From: AP-15 sp035538335
GTDB taxonomy: Bacteria > Pseudomonadota > Alphaproteobacteria > ATCC43930 > CGMCC-115725
Direction of reading: 5' to 3'
Assembly: GCA_035538335.1 (NCBI GenBank)
Contig: DATLKN010000022.1
Coordinates: 1-64,000, forward strand
DNA length: 64,000 nt
The position numbers were made by a program, and so were the translations under genes. Position 1 is the first letter of the stretch; every line of letters begins with the position of its first letter. This document shows positions 50,033 through 59,856 of this stretch, piece by piece. The notes below the pieces were generated by a model. It did not search any database. It was not told where the DNA came from and saw nothing but the letters and a program-made list of their open reading frames with translations.

Positions 50033-50758
50033 CTAGGATTTTGCCGGCAGACATCTCGCAGCGCAACCATCTCGGCGGTCTTTCGCCCGATCGGCGTCCC
50101 CGAGCCGTCCGAGCGCCGCAGCGAGCGCCGGCGCGCTCTCGGCTGCGGCAGCGGCGCCGCGAGCGATCAGCCGAGCGCCGTGCCCGGGCCGGCTATGGCT
50201 GCCGCCGCAAAAGCCGATCGCCGTCATCCGCGCGGCGATCGCCGCGGCGACGCCGGCGAGGCTGTCTTCGACGACGATCGTCGCTTCCGGCTCGGCACCC
50301 ATCTGCTTCGCCGCGTAGAGGAAGAGATCGGGCGCGGGCTTGCCTCGGCATACCATCGCGGCGCTGTATAAGCGTGATCCGAAGCGGTGGAGAAGGCCGG
50401 TGATTTCGAGAGCGAGCCGCAGCTGCGACGGCGTGGCGCTCGAGGCGACGCAGACCGGCGCATCGAGGCCATCGAGGAGTTCGCCGATGCCGGCGATAGG
50501 CTGCAGCGCGGTGCGGTAATCCCGCGCGATCCGCGCCGCCACGCGCTGCGGGTAATCGGAGGGCAGCGGCTTGCCCCGTTCGCGCTCGATCGCGCGGATC
50601 ATTTCCGAATCGGCGACGCCGCAGAAGCGTTCGAGGAGTTCGGCCTCGTCGATCGGGCAGCCGCAGGCCGTCATGACCGCGGCGTGAGCGCGGTTGAGGA
50701 TCGGCTCGCTGTCGACGAGGACGCCGTCGCAGTCGAAGATCACGAGCCCGCCCCTCAT
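50033..50758 (-). CDS. HAD-family phosphatase, beta-phosphoglucomutase-like
   Basis: A haloacid-dehalogenase superfamily phosphatase of 241 residues. Motif I is FDCDGVLVDSE, motif II VASSATPSQL, motif III Lys in GKPAPDLFLYAAKQMG and motif IV VVEDSLAGVAAA. The helical cap after motif I is of the PGMB/Gph type. The substrate is a small sugar phosphate, likely but not determined. The start overlaps the ABC1 kinase stop by four bases (50755-50758), which points to coupled translation. The C-terminal 30 residues are unusually rich in Arg, Asp and Cys. Confidence 0.88.
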   Translation of the reverse strand: MRGGLVIFDCDGVLVDSEPILNRAHAAVMTACGCPIDEAELLERFCGVADSEMIRAIERERGKPLPSDYPQRVAARIARDYRTALQPIAGIGELLDGLDAPVCVASSATPSQLRLALEITGLLHRFGSRLYSAAMVCRGKPAPDLFLYAAKQMGAEPEATIVVEDSLAGVAAAIAARMTAIGFCGGSHSRPGHGARLIARGAAAAAESAPALAAALGRLGDADRAKDRRDGCAARCLPAKS

Positions 50759-52131
50759 CCGCGCCTACCACGCGCGCGGCGCCGGGGCGGCGGCGCCGGC
50801 CCGGGCACCCCGGCGGCGGCGAGTGCCGCCCTCTGGCGGGCGGCAAGCCGCGCCTCGTCGAAATCGTCGATCAACTCGTGAAACACGCGGTGCCAATTGA
50901 TTTCGGCCTTGAGGTGCATGAACACCGAGCCGAGACCGACGGCGGCGCGGTCCATGAAGACAAATTCGCGCGGCGGCCGCACCCCACCGAGGCGGCGCAG
51001 CTCGCGATGCACGCTCTCGGCCACGGCCGCGCCATTGGCGCCGCTCGCCTTTTCCTGGATCAGCCGCTCTCTGTCGTCGAGCAGCGGACCGTAGACGAAG
51101 GCCGCCCAACGGTTCAGCACCTCGATGATCTCGCTCGAAAGATTGCCGAATCCCCAGGAGCGGTAGGCATGAACCGCAAGATCCCGGTCGCCGCGTTCCA
51201 GCGCGTGGTAGAGATCGATGACGCCCTTGACGAAGGAGGCGCCGAATACCCGAACGCAGCCGAAATCCAAGAGGTTGACCGTGTCGTCCGGCGCTACGGT
51301 GTAATTGCCCAAATGCGGATCGCCGTGGATCACGCCGTAATAGTAAAAAGGCACGTACCAGATGCGGAACATGCGCAGTGCGACGCGGTTGCGCCGCTCG
51401 AGCGGAGCCTTGGCGAGATCGAGAATCGGAGCCCCATCCAGCCAGGTCATCGTCAGGAGCCGCCGGGTGGACAGTTCAGGGCAGGGCACCGGCACCGCGA
51501 CGCCCGGCTCGCCCTTCAGCATCGCACCGTAAAGCCGCATGTGCGCGGCCTCACGTTGGTAGTCGAGTTCCTCGCGCAGCCGGTCGGCGATCTCGGCATG
51601 AATCTCCGCCGTCGAGACCGCGCGATCGTAGCGCTCGTAGAGACCCATCGCGAGCTTCAGCTGGCGCAAATCGGCCTCGACCGCCGACGCCATGTCGGGA
51701 TACTGCAATTTGCAGGCGAAGCGGCTGCCGTTCTGCGCTGTTGCGCGGTGGACCTGCCCCAGCGAAGCGGCATGCGCGGCAGCCCTCTCGAAGCTGGCGA
51801 ACTTCCTCGGCCAATCGCTGCCGAGTTCGCTCGCCATGCGCCGGCGGACGAACGGCCAGCCCATCGCCGGCGCGTTCGCCTGCAGCTGAACTAGCTCCTG
51901 AACGTATTCCGGCGGCAGCGCTTCGGGGATCGTGGCGAGCAGCTGCGCCACTTTCATCAGCGGCCCCTTGATGCCGCCGAGCACCGCCTTGAGTTCGGCC
52001 GCCTGCCGCCGGTGATCGAGGCTCAGCCCGAGGTAGCGCTCGCCAGCTAGCCGCGCGGCAAATCCACCCACCGCCGTCGAGACCTGGGCATAGCGGCGGA
52101 AGCGCCCGGAGAGGGAATTGTCGTCGCTCAA
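50755..52131 (-). CDS. ABC1/UbiB-family atypical kinase
   Basis: A UbiB/COQ8-type protein of 458 residues associated with ubiquinone metabolism. The family's N-terminal motif appears as PLMKVAQLLATIPEALPPEY; its K-x-G-Q core is KVAQ here, a variant seen in this subgroup. The catalytic-type Asp is in VIHGDPHLGNYTV and the metal-binding Asp in LLDFGCVRVF. There are no clear membrane helices, and the C-terminus is Arg- and Pro-rich. It is divergent from the acyl-CoA ligase gene, with a 156-base gap. Function as kinase or ATPase is not certain. Confidence 0.9.
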   Translation of the reverse strand: MSDDNSLSGRFRRYAQVSTAVGGFAARLAGERYLGLSLDHRRQAAELKAVLGGIKGPLMKVAQLLATIPEALPPEYVQELVQLQANAPAMGWPFVRRRMASELGSDWPRKFASFERAAAHAASLGQVHRATAQNGSRFACKLQYPDMASAVEADLRQLKLAMGLYERYDRAVSTAEIHAEIADRLREELDYQREAAHMRLYGAMLKGEPGVAVPVPCPELSTRRLLTMTWLDGAPILDLAKAPLERRNRVALRMFRIWYVPFYYYGVIHGDPHLGNYTVAPDDTVNLLDFGCVRVFGASFVKGVIDLYHALERGDRDLAVHAYRSWGFGNLSSEIIEVLNRWAAFVYGPLLDDRERLIQEKASGANGAAVAESVHRELRRLGGVRPPREFVFMDRAAVGLGSVFMHLKAEINWHRVFHELIDDFDEARLAARQRAALAAAGVPGPAPPPRRRARGRRG

Positions 52132-52287
52132 GGCCGGGCCGATCGAAAGTCAGGCAAGCTCGAGCGCATTCGATACCTCGTCCCCCTGCGGGCTGCGAAG
52201 CGCATATGGGGGGCAGGCAACCCACCGCCAAGCTATTCCGCTTGCGCCGCGAAGGCCGTAAAAAGGCTGCGAGCATCGGGGGAAAGA

Positions 52288-54087
52288 ATGGACTACGAGC
52301 GCTGCCCGAGCCTGCCGGCGATGTTTTTCGCGCAATCCGAACGGCGCGGGCGCAAGCCTTTTGTCTGGGTCAAGCGGGACGAGCGCTACCGGCCGATCAG
52401 CTGGGCGGCGACGGCGGCGGACGTGCGCCGCTTGGCCGGCGGGCTGAACAGCCTCGGCGTCGGCCGCGGCGACCGGGTGGCGCTCATCGCAGAAAACCGC
52501 CCGGAATGGATCGTAGCCGATCTCGCCATCATGAGCGCCGGCGCAATCACCGTGCCGGCCTACGTGACCAACACGGTCGAAGACCACCGGCACGTGTTCG
52601 CCGACAGCGGCGCGAAAGCGGCGATCGTGTCGAAGGCCAATTTGGGCGCCCGAGTGCTCGCGGCGGCAAACCAGGTCCAGTCGATGCAGACCGTGATCGC
52701 GATCGAACCCGCGGCCGGGCAAGCCAGCGCAGTCGACTTGCTGTCATGGGACGACGTCCTGTCGCGCGGCGACGACGCGCCCGACGAAATCGAGGCGGCG
52801 GTCGGCGCCATCGCACGGGACGATATCGCCTGCCTCATCTACACCTCGGGAACGGGCGGCGTCCCCAAAGGCGTTATGATGAGCCACCGCAACATCCTAT
52901 CCAACTGCGGCGGCGCACATCGTCTTCTCGAGATCCTCGGGCTCGGCGAGGAAGTGTTCTTGAGCTTTTTGCCGCTGTCCCATTCCTACGAGCACACGGC
53001 CGGAATGATGTTCCCGATATCGCTCGGCGCGGAAATCTATTTTGCGGAGAGCGCCGATACCCTCGCCGTCAATATGCGCGAAGCCCGGCCGACGATCATG
53101 ACGGCGGTGCCGCGTCTCTACGAAACGCTCTATCACCGAATTCGGCTGCGCATCGATCGCCAAGGCAGGCTCGCCCGCAGGCTTTTCGACGACGCGGTGC
53201 GGATCGGCGGCAAGCGGGTGCGCGGCGAACCCATGAGCTTTAGCGAAAGGATGGTCGATCCGTTACTCGACCGGGTGATCCGCGGCAAGATCCGCCATCG
53301 CTTCGGCGGGCGGCTAAAGGCCATGGTCTCGGGCGGCGCTCCGCTCAATCCTGAAATCGGTGGCTTTTTTCTGGCGCTCGGGGTCAATCTTCTGCAGGGA
53401 TACGGGCAGACCGAGGCGGCGCCCGTCATCAGCTGCAACCCGCCGTCGCACATCAAGATCGACACCGTCGGGCTGCCGCTCGATGGCGTGCGCGTCCTGC
53501 TTGCCGACGATGGCGAGATCCTCGTCAAAGGCGACAACGTCATGCGGGGATACTGGAACGACCCCGGCGGCACAGAGCGGGTTCTCGTCGACGGTTGGCT
53601 ACATACCGGAGATGTCGGTTCCGTCGACGCCGACGGCTATCTCAGCATCACCGACCGCAAGCGCGACTTCATCAAGAATTCCGGCGGCGAGATGATCTCG
53701 CCCGCGCGGGTCGAAGGCTATTTGACGCTGACTTCGGAAATTGCCCAGGCGATGGTGATCGGCGACCGACGCCCCTATCTCGTCGCCGTCCTTGTCCCTG
53801 ACCCGGAATTCGCCGCGCTTCACGCGCCGGCCGGCGCCGAAGAAGCGGCCTTTGCCGCCCTCGCCACGGATCCCGATTTCGTCAAAGCCATCGGCGCGGC
53901 AGTGGCGCGGGTCAATCGTCGCCTCTCACCGGCCGAGCGGGTGCGACGATTTTTGATCGCGAACGAGCCGTTTACGACCGCCAACGGCCAGATGACGCCG
54001 ACCCTCAAGATCAGGCGCCATGCAATCCGCGAGGCATACGGCGCGGCCCTCGATGCACTCTATGACGGCAAAGGCATTGCGGCTTGA
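52288..54087 (+). CDS. Long-chain fatty-acid--CoA ligase / AMP-binding protein
   Basis: An acyl-adenylate-forming enzyme of 599 residues that activates a carboxylic acid with ATP and CoA. Motifs are LIYTSGTGGVPKGVMMSHRN (P-loop A3), GYGQTEAAPVIS (A5) and WLHTGDVGSVDADGYLSITD with the hinge region DRKRDFIKNSGGEMISPARV. The sequence resembles the long-chain (FAA-like) ligases that carry an extra N-terminal region, and a GGGGGAAAG ribosome site precedes the ATG. It is followed 13 bases later by the SDR gene, so the two may share a lipid or acid-degradation function. Confidence 0.9.
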   Translation: MDYERCPSLPAMFFAQSERRGRKPFVWVKRDERYRPISWAATAADVRRLAGGLNSLGVGRGDRVALIAENRPEWIVADLAIMSAGAITVPAYVTNTVEDHRHVFADSGAKAAIVSKANLGARVLAAANQVQSMQTVIAIEPAAGQASAVDLLSWDDVLSRGDDAPDEIEAAVGAIARDDIACLIYTSGTGGVPKGVMMSHRNILSNCGGAHRLLEILGLGEEVFLSFLPLSHSYEHTAGMMFPISLGAEIYFAESADTLAVNMREARPTIMTAVPRLYETLYHRIRLRIDRQGRLARRLFDDAVRIGGKRVRGEPMSFSERMVDPLLDRVIRGKIRHRFGGRLKAMVSGGAPLNPEIGGFFLALGVNLLQGYGQTEAAPVISCNPPSHIKIDTVGLPLDGVRVLLADDGEILVKGDNVMRGYWNDPGGTERVLVDGWLHTGDVGSVDADGYLSITDRKRDFIKNSGGEMISPARVEGYLTLTSEIAQAMVIGDRRPYLVAVLVPDPEFAALHAPAGAEEAAFAALATDPDFVKAIGAAVARVNRRLSPAERVRRFLIANEPFTTANGQMTPTLKIRRHAIREAYGAALDALYDGKGIAA

Positions 54088-54100
54088 TGGGAGGCGTATG

Positions 54101-54880
54101 ATGCGGCTCGAACACAAGATCGGCATCGTCACCGCCGCGGCCTCGGGTATGGGCCGAGCGGGTGCGCTGCGCTTTGCCCGCGAGGGAGCGGCAATCGGGG
54201 TGGTCGATATTGATGCGGCCGGGGTGGATGCCGTCGTTCGCGAGATCACCGCGGCGGGAGGCCGCGCCATCGGGCTGGCCGGCGACCTTCGCGAGGATGC
54301 CTTCGCCCGCGACATCGTGCGCCGAACGGCGAATGCCTTTGGCGGGCTCGATTTTCTGTGGGACCATGTCGGGCATCCCGGGCCGGCCGCGATCGAAGGG
54401 ATCGATATGGCTGATTTTGCGATCGCCATCGATCTCAACCTGAAGAGCATCCTCGTCACGACAGAGGCGGCGATTTCGGAAATCCGCGCCCGCGGCGGCG
54501 GGGCGCTGCTGTATACCGCCTCGACATCCGGGCTCGTCGGGTCGAGTTTCAGCCCTGTTTATTCGATGGCCAAATTCGGGGTCGTGGGCTTCGTTCGTTC
54601 GCTCGCGAAGCGCCTCGCTCCGGAAAAGATCCGGGTCAACGCGGTCTGTCCCGGCCCCATCGACACGCCGATGTTGCGCGTCTTCGTTGCGCGCCCGGAC
54701 CAGCAACGCACCATCGGCCAGGACAAGGAGGCACTCGTCCAGCAGCGCGGACGGCAGAACCCGATGGGGCGCACCGGCCGGCCGGAGGAGGTAGCCGCCG
54801 CCGCGCTTTTCCTGATCTCGGACGAGGCCTCGTTCGTTTCCGGCGCCGCGCTTCCGGTCGATGGCGGCGCAACCGCATAG
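54101..54880 (+). CDS. Short-chain dehydrogenase/reductase
   Basis: A classical SDR of 259 residues. The nucleotide-binding motif appears as GIVTAAASGMGRAGALRFA, in which TAAASGMG replaces the usual TGxxxGxG. The catalytic Ser, Tyr and Lys are in TASTSGLVGSSFSPVYSMAKFG. The C-terminal GAALPVDGGATA is typical. ATG 54101 was preferred over 54098 because it has better spacing from the GGGAGG ribosome site. The gene lies 13 bases after the acyl-CoA ligase; its substrate is unknown. Confidence 0.88.
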   Translation: MRLEHKIGIVTAAASGMGRAGALRFAREGAAIGVVDIDAAGVDAVVREITAAGGRAIGLAGDLREDAFARDIVRRTANAFGGLDFLWDHVGHPGPAAIEGIDMADFAIAIDLNLKSILVTTEAAISEIRARGGGALLYTASTSGLVGSSFSPVYSMAKFGVVGFVRSLAKRLAPEKIRVNAVCPGPIDTPMLRVFVARPDQQRTIGQDKEALVQQRGRQNPMGRTGRPEEVAAAALFLISDEASFVSGAALPVDGGATA

Positions 54881-55006
54881 TCCTGCCGCATCGCCGCGGA
54901 ACCCGGTGAATCGGCCGGTGTTTTCGCGTCAATGCCGAGCGCCCCCGTATCTTTTTCGCGCTGCAATCGCCCGGCCGAGCACCTGACCATTCGAGGGACC
55001 ACAGAG

Positions 55007-55987
55007 ATGCATTCCGTTCGCAAGCGCATCCTCGTTACCGGTGGCGCCGGCTTCCTAGGTTCGCATCTTTGCGAGCGTCTCGTCGCCCGCGGCGAGGACG
55101 TGCTCTGCGTCGATAATTATTTCACCGGCCGCAAGGGCAATATCGCCCATCTGCTGCAAAACCCGTATTTCGAGGCGATGCGCCACGACATCACTCATCC
55201 GATCTTCGTCGAGATAGATGAAATCTACAACCTGGCCTGCCCCGCCTCGCCCATCCATTACCAGTTCGATCCCGTCCAGACGACGAAGACGAGCGTCATC
55301 GGCGCAATCAACATGCTTGGCCTCGCGAAACGGCTGAAGATCAAGATCCTGCAGAGCTCTACATCGGAGGTCTATGGCGACCCGAGCGTCCATCCGCAAA
55401 CCGAGGATTACCGCGGCAACGTCAACCCGATCGGGCCGCGCGCCTGCTATGATGAAGGCAAGCGCTGCGCCGAGACCCTGTTTTTCGATTATCACCGGCA
55501 GCACGGCCTCAAGATCCGCGTCGCACGCATCTTCAATACCTACGGGCCGCGCATGCACCCCAACGACGGCCGCGTCGTTTCCAACTTCATCGTCCAAGCC
55601 CTTAAAAACGCGCCGATTACCCTCTATGGCGACGGCAGCCAAACCCGCGCCTTCTGCTACGTCGACGATCTGATCGAAGGTCTGATACGGTTGATGGATG
55701 GGCCCGATCAGCTGACCGGACCGATAAATTTTGGCAACCCGGTCGAAACTTCCGTCGGCGAACTCGCGCGACTGGTCATCGAGCTGACCGGCTCGCGCTC
55801 GAAGCTCGTCCGCCACCCCCTGCCGGTCGACGACCCGGTCCAACGATGCCCGGACATCTCGCAAGCAAGAGCGCTTCTGAATTGGGAACCGCGTATGGCC
55901 TTGCAAGCCGGGTTGCAACGAACAATCGCGTATTTCGATGCGCTGTTGACCGGCGGCGAGGAGGCCTCGGCGCCGGCTCAGGCATAG
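55007..55987 (+). CDS. uxs: UDP-glucuronic acid decarboxylase (UDP-xylose synthase)
   Basis: This extended SDR decarboxylates UDP-glucuronate to UDP-xylose, or to a related 4-keto sugar in bifunctional relatives. The 326-residue protein starts MHSVRKRILVTGGAGFLGSH, has the catalytic YDEGKRCAE (YxxxK), RIFNTYGPRMHPNDGRVVSN and GDGSQTRAFCYVDDLIEGL. ATG 55007 was chosen over an upstream ATG at 54932 because the homology begins there. The family is typical of capsule or LPS sugar pathways. It is convergent with egtD after a 30-base gap. Confidence 0.93.
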   Translation: MHSVRKRILVTGGAGFLGSHLCERLVARGEDVLCVDNYFTGRKGNIAHLLQNPYFEAMRHDITHPIFVEIDEIYNLACPASPIHYQFDPVQTTKTSVIGAINMLGLAKRLKIKILQSSTSEVYGDPSVHPQTEDYRGNVNPIGPRACYDEGKRCAETLFFDYHRQHGLKIRVARIFNTYGPRMHPNDGRVVSNFIVQALKNAPITLYGDGSQTRAFCYVDDLIEGLIRLMDGPDQLTGPINFGNPVETSVGELARLVIELTGSRSKLVRHPLPVDDPVQRCPDISQARALLNWEPRMALQAGLQRTIAYFDALLTGGEEASAPAQA

Positions 55988-56017
55988 AAATCGGGCGATC
56001 CTCAGGCCGGGCTGCGA

Positions 56018-57007
56018 TCAAGTCGGCCGTAAGCGGTGCACGCTGAAGAGCCCGTCTGGGTCGGTCCAAACCGAGACAGGGGCGAAACCGGCACGTGCGG
56101 CAAGCGCCTGAAATTCGGGGACGGCGTATTTGTAGGAGTACTCGGTATGAACCAACTCGCCGCGGCTGAAGTGTAGCCGCCAGCCGCCAATCCGCGCCTC
56201 TTGATCGACGAGACTCCTGATATAGATTTCCACTCTTCCCATGACGTCGTTATAAAAAGCGAAATGCTCGAATTGTGTAATATCGATATCTGCATCGAGC
56301 TCGCGATTGATACGCTCGAACAGGTTCAGATTGAATGCGGCGGTCACCCCGGACCGGTCGTTATATGCCGCATCGAGTATTTGAGATTTCTTTTTTAGAT
56401 CGACGCCGACGATCATCTCGCCGCTGCGCCCGAGAATGCGAGCGCAGTTCATAAGAAATCCCGCCGCTGCCGCCGGCTCGAAATTGCCGATCGTCGAGCC
56501 CGGGAAAAAGCCGACCCGCGTACCGGACCGGCCCGTCGGTATCGGCAATGCGAGAGGGCGAGTGTAGTCGGCACAGACCGCAATGACAGGAAGATCGGGA
56601 AATTCGGCAGCGAGACTGTCGGCTGCCCGCTGCAGGTGCTCGCGCGAGATGTCGATCGGGACATAGGCGGCCGGCCGGTCAAGCGCACGAAGCAGGGTCC
56701 GCACCTTGCGGCTGGCGCCGCTGCCGAACTCGATCAGATGACAATTCCGGCCCATCTCGGCCGCAATCGCCGTTGAGTTTTCCTCGAGGATCGCGATCTC
56801 GGTGCGAGTAGGATAGTATTCGGGAAGACTGCATATCTCTTCGAACAGAGCAGAGCCGCGGGCATCGTAGAGGAATTTGCAAGGGATCGCCTTCCACGGA
56901 CGCGCAAGACCGGTCAGAACCGCCTCGCGAAAGCTCTCCTCGCCGGGCGCAAGATCATGAAAGGCGACGCGGGTGCCGTTCATCATCGGCCGTCCTCCGA
57001 TTGTCAT
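56018..57007 (-). CDS. egtD: L-histidine N-alpha-methyltransferase (EgtD)
   Basis: EgtD trimethylates histidine to hercynine, the first step of ergothioneine biosynthesis. The 329-residue protein has KFLYDARGSALFEEICSLPE, YYPTRTEIAILEENS, the SAM-binding LIEFGSGASRKVRTLL and the later FFPGSTIGNFEP, all characteristic of the EgtD family. The ATG overlaps the egtB stop as ATGA (57004-57007). An alternative start 7 codons later (MMNGTRVAF, 56986) has a GGAGG ribosome site six bases upstream. The pair egtB-egtD is a typical minimal ergothioneine operon. Confidence 0.93.
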   Translation of the reverse strand: MTIGGRPMMNGTRVAFHDLAPGEESFREAVLTGLARPWKAIPCKFLYDARGSALFEEICSLPEYYPTRTEIAILEENSTAIAAEMGRNCHLIEFGSGASRKVRTLLRALDRPAAYVPIDISREHLQRAADSLAAEFPDLPVIAVCADYTRPLALPIPTGRSGTRVGFFPGSTIGNFEPAAAAGFLMNCARILGRSGEMIVGVDLKKKSQILDAAYNDRSGVTAAFNLNLFERINRELDADIDITQFEHFAFYNDVMGRVEIYIRSLVDQEARIGGWRLHFSRGELVHTEYSYKYAVPEFQALAARAGFAPVSVWTDPDGLFSVHRLRPT

Positions 57008-58302
57008 CCGTCCTCGGCCAGTCTCAGCCCGGAAAATGCCCAACGCGCCGAGCACGGGAAGAAGTTGCGATAGGTCGTACGGATGTGATCCGCCGGCGTC
57101 ACCGCCGCACCCCCGCGCAGCACCATCTGATTGCACATGAACTTCCCGTTGTATTCGCCGATGGCGCCGGGCGCCGGGCGAAACCGGGGGTAGGCCGTAT
57201 ACGGGCTCGCCGTCCATTCCCAGACATCGCCGATCATTTGCCGCGCCTGCGTCGCGTCCTCGGGCTTCGCCGCGTTGGCGGGACAGGGATGGTAGAGCCG
57301 GCGATCGGCGAGATTACCGGCGAGCGCAACCTCCCGTGCGGCAACCTCCCATTCCGCCTCGGTGGGCAGCCGCTTGCCGGCCCACCGAGCGAAAGCGTCC
57401 GCTTCGTAATAGCTGACGTGACATACCGGTTCGGCCGGATCGAGCTTCCGCTCGCCGCAGAGCGTGAATATCGACCATCCGGCCTCGTCCCGACGCCAGT
57501 ACAACGGCGCCTCCCAGCCCAGCTGGCTTACGGTTGCCCAGCCGTCGGACAGCCAGAATTCCGGCCGGCGGTAGCCGCCATCTTCGATGAACTCGAGATA
57601 CTCGCCGCAGGTTGTGAGCCGCGCGGCGAGGCCGAACGGCTCGAGCCAAACCTTGTGCCGCGGGGTTTCGTTGTCGAAGGCAAAGCCCGATCCCGAATCG
57701 CCGATTTCCGCGAGCCCGCCGGCGAACTCGATCCAGGCCAAGGGCAGCGCGGCGGCAGATTGCGCGGGGGGCGAGGTCTGGTAAGCCGGGAGCAGCGGGT
57801 TGAGCGAAAAGACATGCTTGATATCCATCAGGATCAGCTCCTGATGCTGCTGTTCATGCTGCAGGCCCAGTTCGATGAGCGGAGCGGCTTTCTGCCACAG
57901 ATCGGCGCCGGCGCGCTCGATCATTCGCGCCATGACACCCCCGACGTGGTCGCGATAGGCGGCGACCGTCTCGACCGGAGGGCGCGACAACAGACCGCGC
58001 TGGGGCCGCGGGTGACGCGCTCCGACCGCCTCGTAATAGGAGTTGAACAAGTAGCCGAATGCCGGATCGAACAGCCGGTAATCCGCGTCGAGCGGGCGCA
58101 GGATAAAGGTCTCGAAAAACCAGGTCGTGTGAGCGAGATGCCATTTCGTCGGGCTGACGTCTGGCATCGATTGGATCGCCTGATCCTCGGGCGAGAGGTT
58201 TCGGGTGAGCCATACGCTCTGGCGTCGCACGGCGAGGAAGCGTGCGAGCGCGGCGGCACGGTCCCCGGATGACGGCTGCGCCTGCCCAGCAGTGTCGAAC
58301 AT
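57004..58302 (-). CDS. egtB: Ergothioneine biosynthesis protein EgtB
   Basis: EgtB is a non-heme iron sulfoxide synthase that joins hercynine to a cysteine-derived thiol. The 432-residue protein has an N-terminal DinB-like domain (WHLAHTTWFFE and HEQQHQE, which supply the three His iron ligands) and a C-terminal formylglycine-generating-enzyme-like domain (GKRLPTEAEWEVAARE, GDVWEWTASPY, RGGAAVTP). The ATG 58302 (MFDTAGQ) follows a G-rich ribosome site. It is encoded upstream of egtD and downstream of the M32 carboxypeptidase. No egtA, egtC or egtE gene is seen in the window. Confidence 0.93.
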   Translation of the reverse strand: MFDTAGQAQPSSGDRAAALARFLAVRRQSVWLTRNLSPEDQAIQSMPDVSPTKWHLAHTTWFFETFILRPLDADYRLFDPAFGYLFNSYYEAVGARHPRPQRGLLSRPPVETVAAYRDHVGGVMARMIERAGADLWQKAAPLIELGLQHEQQHQELILMDIKHVFSLNPLLPAYQTSPPAQSAAALPLAWIEFAGGLAEIGDSGSGFAFDNETPRHKVWLEPFGLAARLTTCGEYLEFIEDGGYRRPEFWLSDGWATVSQLGWEAPLYWRRDEAGWSIFTLCGERKLDPAEPVCHVSYYEADAFARWAGKRLPTEAEWEVAAREVALAGNLADRRLYHPCPANAAKPEDATQARQMIGDVWEWTASPYTAYPRFRPAPGAIGEYNGKFMCNQMVLRGGAAVTPADHIRTTYRNFFPCSARWAFSGLRLAEDG

Positions 58303-58380
58303 CGCATCCCCCAAGCCGGTTGCGTTATTCTCGCTAACATCGCGACAGCGGCATTGTCCCGCCTTACCCAACCCGATTGC

Positions 58381-59856
58381 TCAACCAAGATAGCGATTAC
58401 GCAAATGGTTTTCGAACGCCGTGGTGCCGAGCGGTTCTCCGGTCGCGGCCTCGACCAGCTGCGCGGTTGAGAGGAGCGAACCTTTGCCGTGCACGAGCTC
58501 GCCAAGCCAGGCGATGAGAGGCGCGAACTCGCCCGCCGAGATCTTGCCATCGAGCTCCGGAATGGCACCACCCGCGGCCGCGAAAAGCTGCGCAGCGATC
58601 AGGGCGCCGAGCGTGTAGGTCGGGAAATAGCCCCAGAAGCCGTCATACCAGTGAATATCCTGCAGGCAGCCCTCCCGATCGGTCGGCGGCGCGACGTCGA
58701 GCAGCGATCGCATTCCTTCAGCCCATGCGCCGGGAAGGTCGGCGGGCCGGAGCTCGCCGGCGATCATCGCTCGCTCCAACCGGTAACGCAGGATGACATG
58801 CGCCGGATAAGTCACTTCGTCCGCCTCGACTCGGATCAGGCCGCGCCTCACGGCAATCTGCCGTCGATAGAACGCCTCGGGCTCCCACGGAGCGCCGCTG
58901 CCGCCGAAAGCGGCAGCGAGGATCGGCGCGGCGAAGACGCAAAAGGCGCGGCTGCGGCAAATTTGCATCTCGATCAGCAGCGACTGGCTTTCATGAATGG
59001 CCATGCCGCGCGCGCCGCCGACCGGCTGGAGGCGCCAGCGCGCCGGCAGAGCGCGCTTGTAGAGCGCGTGCCCGGTCTCGTGCAGCGCGCTCATCAATGC
59101 CATGGACAAATCCGCTTCGTCGTATCGCGTGGTGATCCGCACGTCCTCCGGCACGCCGCCGCAAAACGGATGCAGGCTGGTGTCGAGCCGACCGTGCGAG
59201 AAATCGAAACCGAGCTGCTTCATCAGCGCCTTGATCGCCTGCCGTTGCGCGGTCATCGGAAACGGCCCCGGCAACGTCGGTGCGGGCTGTGCCGCCTGCC
59301 GGCATAATGCAGCTTCGATCAGATCGGGAAGAAATCGACCGATTTCATCGAACAGGCGATCGATCAGCGCGCTGCTGCAGCCCGGCTCGTACTGGTCGAG
59401 CAGAGTCTCATAGGGGCTCACGCCGAGGCGCTCGGCCTTGCAGGACGCGGCCTCCCGCTTCAGAGCGACCATTCTTTCGAGAACGCCGCGCGCGGCCGCG
59501 AAATCGTTTCCGGCGCGGGCGCTGCGCCACACGGTTTCGCATTCCGAGCGGCTGCGCGACATCGCGTCGACGAGAGCCGCCGGCAGCGCCGCCGCATGCG
59601 CATGGCGCCGACGCATCTCCCGCAGATTGGCTTTTTCCCAGGGATCCTCGCTGCCGGCCTCGGCGAGCAGCTCGCCGATCCCGGGGGCGCACAACTCCCG
59701 GTGGACGATAAGGCGCAGCGCGGCCATCTGCTCGGCTCGGGCGCCGGCGCCTCCCGTCGGCATCATCACGGCGCTGTCCCAATCGAGCACCCGCACGACC
59801 TCCTCGAGCGCCTCGATCCGACGGAACAGGACTTCGAGCTGCCGATAGGGCGTCAT
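58381..59856 (-). CDS. M32 family metallocarboxypeptidase
   Basis: A zinc-dependent carboxypeptidase (Taq/thermostable carboxypeptidase 1 family) of 491 residues. The zinc motif HETGH lies at about residue 261 in SALHETGHALYKRALP, and the downstream AIHESQSLLIEMQ supplies the third ligand Glu. Other family blocks are VRVLDWDSAVMMP, HPFCGGVPEDVRITTRYDE and WYDGFWGYFPTYTLGA. ATG 59856 overlaps the SURF1 stop (ATGA), so it is translationally coupled to the cox assembly cluster. The role of a cytosolic peptidase there is not obvious. Confidence 0.92.
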   Translation of the reverse strand: MTPYRQLEVLFRRIEALEEVVRVLDWDSAVMMPTGGAGARAEQMAALRLIVHRELCAPGIGELLAEAGSEDPWEKANLREMRRRHAHAAALPAALVDAMSRSRSECETVWRSARAGNDFAAARGVLERMVALKREAASCKAERLGVSPYETLLDQYEPGCSSALIDRLFDEIGRFLPDLIEAALCRQAAQPAPTLPGPFPMTAQRQAIKALMKQLGFDFSHGRLDTSLHPFCGGVPEDVRITTRYDEADLSMALMSALHETGHALYKRALPARWRLQPVGGARGMAIHESQSLLIEMQICRSRAFCVFAAPILAAAFGGSGAPWEPEAFYRRQIAVRRGLIRVEADEVTYPAHVILRYRLERAMIAGELRPADLPGAWAEGMRSLLDVAPPTDREGCLQDIHWYDGFWGYFPTYTLGALIAAQLFAAAGGAIPELDGKISAGEFAPLIAWLGELVHGKGSLLSTAQLVEAATGEPLGTTAFENHLRNRYLG